Positions 15,196-20,925 of a stretch of 20,925 nucleotides of DNA are shown in pieces. A program made the position numbers and the translations under genes. The notes beneath the pieces were generated by a model. It did no database searches. It saw only the letters and a list, made by a program, of their open reading frames with translations, and was not told where the DNA came from. Source of the DNA: JBCBRD01 sp039819885 (GTDB lineage Bacteria > Pseudomonadota > Alphaproteobacteria > Rhizobiales > Hyphomicrobiaceae). The stretch lies in contig JBCBRD010000034.1 in the NCBI GenBank assembly GCA_039819885.1, positions 1 to 20,925 of the forward strand, written 5' to 3'. Position 1 is the first letter of the stretch. Each line of letters begins with the position of its first letter.

Positions 15196-15654
15196 CTAGC
15201 CGGAGGGGTCGGGTCCGTATTTGTTTGGCCCAGCCGTCCCAGGGTAAAAGCCGAGGCGGAAAAGAAAGAACACGCTTGCAGCGCCAAACAATCCAGCCAG
15301 CCAGGTTGAGTAAGAAACGACTTGGTCAAACTCAGATGGCGTCCAGCCGGTAAAGAGTGTCACGGCCGACAAAGCGGCAGGCGCGTAAAAAAGGACAGCA
15401 ATCAGCCCCGTCTGCCCCAAGTCGTGTAGTCGTTTCGTATTGAGTGCGGCAAGCGGCAGGAACAGCGCCAGTGTCCAGCCCAGTCCCGTCACGCCAAGAT
15501 CGCGCACTGCGGCGAATGCTTCACCAAACGGATCTGACGAAAGGATAGCACTGATGGAAAACGGCGAAGCTGCGATCAAGACAATGAGACCGAGCCAATA
15601 CGCGCCCCGCCCGATCCGCCCGTTGAACGACGTGAATAGTCGAATGATCCCCAA
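15196..15654 (-). CDS. DUF805 family inner-membrane protein
   Basis: The 152-residue protein starts LGIIRLFTSFNGRIGRGAYW, the hallmark of DUF805, with LNTKRLHDLGQTG in the middle, also characteristic. Four hydrophobic segments are visible, near residues 20-35, 55-70, 86-105 and 120-140. The function of the family is unknown. I choose a TTG start at 15654 because GGGAGGAG lies 6 bases upstream and the domain starts there. The longer in-frame reading (to 15768) has a polar, unrelated beginning and would overlap the upstream gene. It sits 72 bases before dapE and 58 bases after the upstream gene, so it is probably co-transcribed with both. Confidence 0.85.
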   Translation of the reverse strand: MGIIRLFTSFNGRIGRGAYWLGLIVLIAASPFSISAILSSDPFGEAFAAVRDLGVTGLGWTLALFLPLAALNTKRLHDLGQTGLIAVLFYAPAALSAVTLFTGWTPSEFDQVVSYSTWLAGLFGAASVFFLFRLGFYPGTAGPNKYGPDPSG

Positions 15655-15712
15655 GACAGCTCCTCCCGTTTGGCCACAACTGACGATGCTCTGGCGGATC
15701 GGGCCCGACACG

Positions 15713-16498
15713 TCAAGCCGTGCTGACAGGAGCAGCCGTTGGTAAAATCGGGGCACTCGGTTCTGCAACGGGTGGTGTCATCCCGGCTAACCCCGGCACA
15801 TCACTTTCGATCGTTTTAATGAGCGTGATCTTCTGCCAGATTTTGCCAGACATGTTTGCGGTGATTTGGCCAAGGTCGCTAGCGGTCTCAATGACGAGCG
15901 CATCGCGCGTTCCCTGCGCATAAAGTGCTGCAATCTTGGCAGCAAGTGACAACAACTCCGAACAGTAGTCGAGGTAGCGCGCAAGCTCAAACGGCGTCAT
16001 GGTCCGCGTCGGGGATGATGGTGTCGAAGTGCCAACCGTCGAAGTCTTCGATGGGTCTTTGGTAAGCTGGTGCATATCGATGACGTGCACGATCGAGCGC
16101 AGTTCGTGCAGATCCTTAAGGGCACTTTCCCGCGCCCAGCGGCTTTCGAGCGAGGTCAGAAAGTAAACGCCGGCTCCCATGACAACGAGTGTATTAACGG
16201 CAGCATCAATGCCTTCAAGCACGCCAAACAAGTTTTCTGAGCCGGCTTTCACTTCGATGATGGTCAACACGTAACCAAGCAGTGACAGTCCTGCGAGCAG
16301 GACACCAGCCACACTCAGCCGGATCACCATGTTCGGGCGTGAGATCTTTTCAACTCGCGCCTTGGTGCCTTCGGCGACTTCCAGAAGCTCGCTGCAGACA
16401 TGCGTGAGCCCTGCGCCCGGAAAGCGTTCTGAAATGCGCCGATCAAGCGTTTTGAGGGTCTTGATGATCTGGTCGGGATTGAGAGTGCGGTACGGCAT
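15713..16498 (-). CDS. Unrecognised protein with two transmembrane helices
   Basis: This 261-residue protein has a polar N-terminal region (1-55), two adjacent membrane helices (about 58-83, IRLSVAGVLLAGLSLLGYVL; and 97-116, AAVNTLVVMGAGVYFLTSLE), and a long polar C-terminal region with helical heptad-like stretches (DLHELRSIVHVIDMHQL and ELARYLDYCSELLSLAAKIA). The end is Pro/Ala-rich. The hairpin of two helices with both ends on the same side suggests a membrane-anchored helical protein. I recall similar uncharacterised proteins in alphaproteobacteria but no assigned function. ATG 16498 is the start. It precedes the DUF805 gene and dapE in one direction, so an operon with dapE is possible. 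Confidence 0.75.
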   Translation of the reverse strand: MPYRTLNPDQIIKTLKTLDRRISERFPGAGLTHVCSELLEVAEGTKARVEKISRPNMVIRLSVAGVLLAGLSLLGYVLTIIEVKAGSENLFGVLEGIDAAVNTLVVMGAGVYFLTSLESRWARESALKDLHELRSIVHVIDMHQLTKDPSKTSTVGTSTPSSPTRTMTPFELARYLDYCSELLSLAAKIAALYAQGTRDALVIETASDLGQITANMSGKIWQKITLIKTIESDVPGLAGMTPPVAEPSAPILPTAAPVSTA

Positions 16499-16716
16499 AG
16501 TGGCAACATAACACGAGGTCGTGAAGAAATTTCGAGTATCTCAGGTCGAAAATGAGGTGACCGTCTTAACACGATCACTTTGGCATCAACGCCGCTCACA
16601 ATTCTAACACGGAAGCTATCACGCTCGTGTTGAGACGTGACAGGTCAGGTACTGGTGCAACGAGTGAAACAGCGCCATCCTTTATTCAACGCGAACAAGA
16701 ACAAAGGAATAAGATC

Positions 16717-17073
16717 ATGCGCACATTCAAAACAGTACTCGCCCTAGCGGCCATCTTCGTTCTCCCTCTGACGCTCGGCGTCGCGAGTAGTCAGGCGGCA
16801 CCCCTCGGCGGTGTGCAAAGCGCCGTCCTGAACGGCGGGATCTCAGACACCGCACCCGTGGAGCAAATCGGCTTCCGGCGGCATCGTGGGTTCCATGGCG
16901 GTTTCCGCCACTTTGGAGGTTTCCGCAAGTTTGGCGGCTTCAAGCACCACCGCTTCGGCCATCATCATTTCGGACGACGCCACGGCTTTCGATCACACCG
17001 GTTTAGCAAGCGTTTTGGCCACGGTTTCCATGGTCACCATGGACACAAATTCGGCCACCGACGTTTTCGGTAA
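16717..17073 (+). CDS. Small secreted His/Gly/Phe/Arg-rich protein
   Basis: ATG 16717 with AAAGGAAT upstream encodes 118 residues. A clear signal peptide (MRTFKTVLALAAIFVLPLTL and GVASSQAA) ends near residue 28. The mature part has about 30 plain residues, then a low-complexity region with repeats such as HRGFHGGFRHFGGFRKFGG and HHRFGHHHFGRR, containing 16 His by my count plus many Arg, Lys, Gly and Phe. Such a strongly cationic, His-rich tail could bind metal ions, nucleic acid or the cell envelope; there is no domain that decides. It is transcribed opposite to its neighbours. The frame extends upstream to 16627 without support. Composition is unlike the neighbouring genes. Confidence 0.78.
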   Translation: MRTFKTVLALAAIFVLPLTLGVASSQAAPLGGVQSAVLNGGISDTAPVEQIGFRRHRGFHGGFRHFGGFRKFGGFKHHRFGHHHFGRRHGFRSHRFSKRFGHGFHGHHGHKFGHRRFR

Positions 17074-17100
17074 TCGCATCAAGAAGCGGGCGTAACGAAT

Positions 17101-17129
17101 GACGCGCTCAAACCAGCTAAGAACGCGTC
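17101..17129. repeat. Inverted repeat between two convergent genes
   Basis: GACGCG and CGCGTC pair across a 17-base loop in the 62-base gap between the His-rich ORF and the pentapeptide gene. No U-run follows on either strand, so a terminator role is weak. Confidence 0.2.
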
Positions 17130-17135
17130 GCCAAC

Positions 17136-19310
17136 TTACTCAAGTGGCGGCGTGTTCAAGTTGCCGTCGGCGTCAGTCTCCGCGGCCGGCGGCAACATCA
17201 ACTCTGATGACGACCCATCTTTTGAGCTCTCAGACAAAGAAGACTTGCCATTCGGCTCCGAGCGGGCATCAGGCGTGGGTGCAGGCCTTGCTGGGACAGG
17301 AGCTCCAGGCGGGCGTGGCAACTCATTGACCGATAAGCCGCTATTGGCCGAACGCGCAGCCTTCTCGAGACGTGCAGCGCGTCGCAGGCCTTGAAGCAGT
17401 GTCGGTTCAATGGTCCCAAGGGTTGGTCGGCAGTCATCAGCCTTGAGTGCTCGAAATAACCACTCGACGTCGCCATTGAACGAAGGCTGAAACAGGAAAG
17501 TGGACCCACCGCGCCGCGCTATACCGTTGGCTACGGCAGCCCTGGGCGTGAGGTCGGAACAGGCAACAGCACTCAAGAAGCGGTTGAGTTGGTTTAACCG
17601 CTTCTTGTCCCAGGACGATGAGGTAGTCATCAGTCCTGTCCATTGACTATGGTCTGGGTACTGCATCCAACTCTTGAGGTCATCGGCCTTCAAAATGTGC
17701 GCAAGCTTCGCAGTCATCTTGAGCTGGAAGTCAGTGTCGCTGTAGGCAGCAGTAGACCCTTTTAGAAAGCTGATGATCTGTTCGCCCGGTGGGATAAGAA
17801 CTCGGTATCTCAGGTCGAGCTTGTCGGTCTCGGATGGCAGCGTCGAAAGCCAGATTTGCCCGGAGCGCATGTCAGCACCGCTGAGGTCCGCGCCGCGAAA
17901 GTCAACGCCAATGAGTGATGCATTCATCAAGTCAGCCGCCACCAGTCTTGCCTTGGCGAAATTGGCTCCATAGACCTTGGCCGACGTGAGGCGGGCACCA
18001 TCGAGCGTGGCTCCAGTGAAGTTCGCAGCAACCAGATCGGCATGCTGGAAGTCAGCACCCTGCAACCGTGCATCGAGGAAAACGGCTCCTGCAAGACTAG
18101 CCTTCGAGAAGTTCGCACCGTGGGCATGCGCGCCATGCAAATTCGCCCCATGCATCAACGCGCGCCGGAAGTTTGCTCTCGCCAAGCGGGCAGGAACAAA
18201 GTCGGCATCCTCCTGACCTGGCTTCCAGAAAGCGGCACCTCGCAAATCAGCGCCGATCAACATGGCATCTTCCAGTCGCGTCCCTTGCAGGCTGGCCGAT
18301 TGAAGTGTTGCCCCGGTCAGGTCAGCTCCGTGAAGGTCGGATCGATCAAGCGTTGCATAGCGCAAATCGCGGCCACGCAAGTTCAAACTCACTTCGCCTG
18401 TGAGCCCCTTATCTTCGGCGACAAGGTCAGCATCCGTCACGATCAAACTTCGGCTGAAAAGGCTGCGCGTACGGCCCGTGATGCTATCGGCACCTCCTTC
18501 AAACAGCGTGTTGGTCAGCACGAAGGCACGCCGATCGGATGTGCCAATTGGTGTCGAAAAACCTTCGATCGAAACGGCGAACCGATCCAGCGGGCTGTCA
18601 GGAATGGTCGCGACCAGGAACGCGAAGACCATCGACGACCCCATGACTATCGCGGAGATGACCATGCGTGCGGGGTATGATGTGATCGTGCGCGCTAAGC
18701 TGTGCCAGAAGTGTTTGAGCGGGGAAGCGAAGTAGATCCCTGCAACACAAATGATCATGAGATCGACAAGCAAGATCACACGATGTGCCCACGTGGTCAG
18801 TGCATCGTGATACGGCAGGAACGAGACCAGGAAATACAGCAGCAAGAGCACAGGCACGATCGCCATCGAAAGCCAACTCGTATAGTCGAGCATGCCCGCT
18901 AGGAACTGGCCACGCGATGGCCCGACAGCGGCTTGCGTCACAAAATATGAATGGATCTCGAACCTGACGGGATGCGGGCGTTCACCGCTCTCCGCCTCCG
19001 CGTGTTCGATCTCCTGGTTCAGCAATGCGTATTTTTGGGCGAGAGAGACGTGCTGAAACAAAACCCCGAAATGCAAGAACACAAAAAGAATGGGCGCGAA
19101 CAAAAAGAACTGGCTCAGCGCAATATCGACTTGAAGGATTGGCAGGGAAACCGGTGCGTTCAACAACAAGTCTGCATGGGTGACCCCGGCGATCGCAATG
19201 AACAGGTAGGCGGTAAAAGCCAGGAACGCGAACCAGGCACCGCGCGCACCGGCTGAAGCGGCATTGACCGCCGCGATAAGGGACGCAGGCACTTCACGGC
19301 TTTGCTGCAC
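17136..19310 (-). CDS. Membrane-anchored pentapeptide-repeat protein
   Basis: The 724-residue protein has about five hydrophobic helices at 25-43, 65-86, 146-166, 178-197 and 216-236. A spacer follows, then a run of pentapeptide repeats of the A(D/N)LXX type at about 311-482 (for example LHGADLTGATLQSASLQGTR). These would form a right-handed quadrilateral beta-helix. Next comes a soluble region of about 150 residues with few recognisable motifs, then a Pro/Ser-rich tail (about 665-724). The likely layout is a membrane anchor with a cytoplasmic repeat domain (inference). The start is GTG at 19310. The gene is 121 bases after dapD in the same direction, with a 20-bp palindrome between them. I do not know a function. 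It is flanked on its far side by the convergent His-rich ORF. Confidence 0.9.
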   Translation of the reverse strand: MQQSREVPASLIAAVNAASAGARGAWFAFLAFTAYLFIAIAGVTHADLLLNAPVSLPILQVDIALSQFFLFAPILFVFLHFGVLFQHVSLAQKYALLNQEIEHAEAESGERPHPVRFEIHSYFVTQAAVGPSRGQFLAGMLDYTSWLSMAIVPVLLLLYFLVSFLPYHDALTTWAHRVILLVDLMIICVAGIYFASPLKHFWHSLARTITSYPARMVISAIVMGSSMVFAFLVATIPDSPLDRFAVSIEGFSTPIGTSDRRAFVLTNTLFEGGADSITGRTRSLFSRSLIVTDADLVAEDKGLTGEVSLNLRGRDLRYATLDRSDLHGADLTGATLQSASLQGTRLEDAMLIGADLRGAAFWKPGQEDADFVPARLARANFRRALMHGANLHGAHAHGANFSKASLAGAVFLDARLQGADFQHADLVAANFTGATLDGARLTSAKVYGANFAKARLVAADLMNASLIGVDFRGADLSGADMRSGQIWLSTLPSETDKLDLRYRVLIPPGEQIISFLKGSTAAYSDTDFQLKMTAKLAHILKADDLKSWMQYPDHSQWTGLMTTSSSWDKKRLNQLNRFLSAVACSDLTPRAAVANGIARRGGSTFLFQPSFNGDVEWLFRALKADDCRPTLGTIEPTLLQGLRRAARLEKAARSANSGLSVNELPRPPGAPVPARPAPTPDARSEPNGKSSLSESSKDGSSSELMLPPAAETDADGNLNTPPLE

Positions 19311-19341
19311 GACACCTATTCCAATCCAAACAGGAACACTC

Positions 19342-19386
19342 GCTGCGTGATATCACGCAGCAAGAACCCGGCCTGTATCGAACAGG
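19342..19386. promoter_or_regulatory. Perfect 20-bp palindrome and adjacent hairpin between dapD and the pentapeptide gene
   Basis: GCTGCGTGAT followed directly by ATCACGCAGC (19342-19361) is a perfect palindrome with no spacer. A second hairpin CCTGT-ATCGA-ACAGG lies at 19372-19386. The palindrome is centred about 40 bases upstream of the GTG of the pentapeptide gene. No U-run follows on the minus strand. It could be an operator for a homodimeric regulator or an mRNA hairpin. Confidence 0.45.
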
Positions 19387-19431
19387 TCACGTCGCCGAGC
19401 GAAACTTCAATTGCTCTGAGGCAGCACTTTC

Positions 19432-20304
19432 CTATTCGCGCAGGAGTTCGTTGATACCCGTTTTGCTGCGGGTCTGCGCATCGACCGTTTTGACGATTAC
19501 GGCACAGTAAAGGTTTGGCCCTGGCGACCCATCTGGCAACGGTTTGCCTGGCATCGTCCCCGATACAACAACTGAGTAAGGCGGCACCTTACCCATGTGG
19601 ATCTCTCCGGTCGCACGATCGACGATCTTTGTCGAAGCGCCGATGTAGACACCCATGGAAAGGACAGCGCCTTCGCCTACGAGAACACCTTCGGCAACTT
19701 CCGCACGCGCGCCGATAAAGCAGTTGTCCTCAATGATAACGGGTCCGGCCTGGAGCGGCTCAAGAACGCCGCCGATACCTGCGCCACCAGAGAGATGGAC
19801 ATTCTTCCCAATTTGCGCACACGAGCCAACCGTCGCCCACGTATCTACCATCGTGCCGCTATCGACGTAGGCACCAAGGTTCACAAAAGACGGCATCAGC
19901 ACGACGTTTGGCGCGATATAGGCGGAATGACGGACGACCGCGCCTGGAACTGCGCGAAATCCCGCAGCCTTGAAGTCTTCAGGTTGCCAGTCGCCAAACT
20001 TGAGTGGAACCTTGTCCCAGCCATGCACCCGACTGGCAAAGGTCCCACTTTTTTGAAACGGGATGATTTCGTTGTCATTCAATCGGAAGGACAAAAGGAC
20101 AGCCTTTTTGGCCCACTGATTGACGACCCAAGCACCGTCATCGCCCTTCTCAGCCACACGCAGTTTGCCACTATCCATCATGTTGAGCGCGGTTTCGACG
20201 GCGTCGCGCACATCACCTTTGGTGGCTGCGTTGATGGTGTCGCGCGCGTCAAAAGCTGCATCAATCGTCGACTGGAGATCGCTGGCAGGAAGGGCTTCGC
20301 TCAT
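19432..20304 (-). CDS. dapD: Tetrahydrodipicolinate N-succinyltransferase DapD
   Basis: DapD transfers succinyl from succinyl-CoA to tetrahydrodipicolinate, the first committed step of the succinylase branch to diaminopimelate and lysine; it works as a cytoplasmic trimer. The 290-residue protein carries the left-handed beta-helix hexapeptide region, for example AYIAPNVVLMPSFVNLGAYV, then DSGTMVDTWATVGSCAQIGK, then NVHLSGGAGIGGVLEP. The ending (KPLPDGSPGPNLYCAVIVK) matches DapD. ATG 20304 is chosen over the in-frame start at 20415 because the family begins there and GAAAAGGCG lies upstream. Its partner enzyme DapE is encoded about 4.3 kb away in the same direction. Confidence 0.95.
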   Translation of the reverse strand: MSEALPASDLQSTIDAAFDARDTINAATKGDVRDAVETALNMMDSGKLRVAEKGDDGAWVVNQWAKKAVLLSFRLNDNEIIPFQKSGTFASRVHGWDKVPLKFGDWQPEDFKAAGFRAVPGAVVRHSAYIAPNVVLMPSFVNLGAYVDSGTMVDTWATVGSCAQIGKNVHLSGGAGIGGVLEPLQAGPVIIEDNCFIGARAEVAEGVLVGEGAVLSMGVYIGASTKIVDRATGEIHMGKVPPYSVVVSGTMPGKPLPDGSPGPNLYCAVIVKTVDAQTRSKTGINELLRE

Positions 20305-20494
20305 GTTTGCGCCTTTTCTTGATTGCTGAACCGGGGAATGGGATGCGCAGGTGTCTATGCGCGAAAGAGCTGATATGCGACTGCGCTTGTGGCTTGGCGG
20401 CCAGCAACTTGTCAATCTCTCAGGCGCAATGCATCTAAGCCTAGCCTCCGCTACGCCGTCGGGTCAGTATTCGAATTGCAGTCGGCTGGTAAGC
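20305..20494. other. dapD upstream region
   Basis: No ORF with a family-like product is visible between the dapD start and the second repeat copy. The promoter of dapD should be here; I could not pick a convincing -35/-10 pair on the minus strand. Confidence 0.3.
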
Positions 20495-20599
20495 TAGATC
20501 ATGTTCCGCAAAGGTGTGCGCGGTTTTGCGATAAGAACATGATCCAAAACAAAAGCTTAAAGCGCGCCCGCTGATTCCGTCTAAAGTGAATGCGCTTTA
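20495..20599. repeat. 105-nt dispersed intergenic repeat, copy 2
   Basis: This is the second copy of the element at 9111-9215, in the same orientation, with 11 differences and no gaps. The outer palindrome GATCATGTTC/GAACATGATC is identical in both copies. The inner loop differs at three bases. The terminal TAAAGCGC/GCGCTTTA pairing is perfect here, while one position is mismatched in copy 1. The GATTC site (20573-20577) is kept. Being present between unrelated genes twice in 21 kb suggests a dispersed family. Confidence 0.85.
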
Positions 20600-20671
20600 G
20601 GTCGTCGTATTTCTGCTGCGCGCCGATGTTACGGCAATGACTATTAGGTGCGGTTTGGGGGAGAGGGTCAC

Positions 20672-20925
20672 GTGTCAGAAGAACATTCGTTGAGCTATTC
20701 CATGGTTAGAGGACTTGTTGCGACGGTAGTGGCGATATTGACGTCGGCTGCACTGGTCGTGGTGGAGCTGATGGCAGCACTCCTTACCTACTTTTACCTC
20801 GCCAATTACGATCGAGAATTGTTCGGCGCACTGGTGGGTTACGCGAAATCGGCATTGGATTTCTGCGTTGGCCAACTGGAGTTCTGGGTGCCATCAGCTC
20901 CACCACGACCAGTGCAGCCGACGTC
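20672..20925 (+). CDS. Unrecognised membrane protein, N-terminal part (runs off the right edge)
   Basis: GTG 20672 follows a strong purine run GGGGGAGAGGG (20657-20667) and opens a frame that continues to the window end, 84 codons with no stop. The product starts VSEEHSLSYSMVRG and then has a long hydrophobic stretch of about 30 residues (LVATVVAILTSAALVVVELM continuing to TYFYLANY), probably one long or two short membrane helices. A polar segment and a Pro-rich stretch (PSAPPRPVQP) follow. No family was recognised. It is divergent from dapD. Confidence 0.6.
   Translation, partial: MSEEHSLSYSMVRGLVATVVAILTSAALVVVELMAALLTYFYLANYDRELFGALVGYAKSALDFCVGQLEFWVPSAPPRPVQPT

Noticed and set aside
15655..15768. 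Longer N-terminus for the DUF805 gene
   Set aside because: It overlaps the preceding gene by 56 bases and adds a segment unlike the family; the TTG at 15654 has a strong ribosome site.
18042..18680. 212-residue plus-strand ORF opposite the pentapeptide gene
   Set aside because: It is antisense to the repeat region, whose biased periodic codons leave long open antisense frames. It has no recognisable domain or ribosome site.
19597..20322. 241-residue plus-strand ORF opposite dapD
   Set aside because: It lies wholly within the antisense of a strong dapD gene, with no motif.
1..20925. CRISPR array, tRNA, rRNA, phage or transposase genes
   Set aside because: No regularly spaced repeats, tRNA-like cloverleaf, rRNA signature or mobile-element protein was seen by eye.

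Overview
The window looks like chromosomal DNA from an alphaproteobacterium, most likely of the order Hyphomicrobiales (Rhizobiales). Three things support this. GcrA is present, a cell-cycle regulator of CcrM-methylating alphaproteobacteria. PstC and PstA are the long forms with extra N-terminal and periplasmic regions (PstA with a DUF3333-type domain). The intergenic repeats resemble the mosaic palindromes I know from this order. The species cannot be named from the sequence alone.

Left part (1-8767): a phosphate module. The 5' end of a polyphosphate kinase 2 gene (minus strand, leaving the window at base 1) is head-to-head with phoR-pstS-pstC-pstA-pstB-phoU-phoB (plus strand). PstS captures periplasmic phosphate, PstC/PstA form the channel, PstB drives it with ATP, and PhoU links transport to the PhoR/PhoB two-component system. 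An intrinsic terminator follows pstS, and a short structured leader containing an 8-codon ORF lies before pstC. PhoR shows no membrane segment.

Middle (8768-13909): an intergenic block holds a minus-strand terminator or possible small RNA, several palindromes and one copy of a 105-nt dispersed repeat. It is followed by gcrA (minus) and a long gap with a strongly structured, terminator-ended RNA candidate just upstream of argD. Then come argD, argF (arginine biosynthesis) and hslO (redox chaperone Hsp33).

Right part (13930-20925): the minus strand carries dapE and dapD, two enzymes of the succinylase route to diaminopimelate and lysine. Between them lie a small DUF805 membrane protein, an unrecognised two-helix membrane protein, a secreted His/Gly/Phe/Arg-rich small protein (plus strand) and a 724-residue membrane-anchored pentapeptide-repeat protein. 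Downstream of dapD's start lie a second copy of the 105-nt repeat and the start of an unrecognised membrane protein gene that leaves the window.

Most genes are ordinary housekeeping genes. The least explained parts are the structured RNA before argD, the hairpin pair and repeats after phoB, the pstC leader, the soluble-looking PhoR, and the membrane and secreted proteins lying between dapD and dapE. I saw no CRISPR array, tRNA, rRNA, transposase or phage gene.
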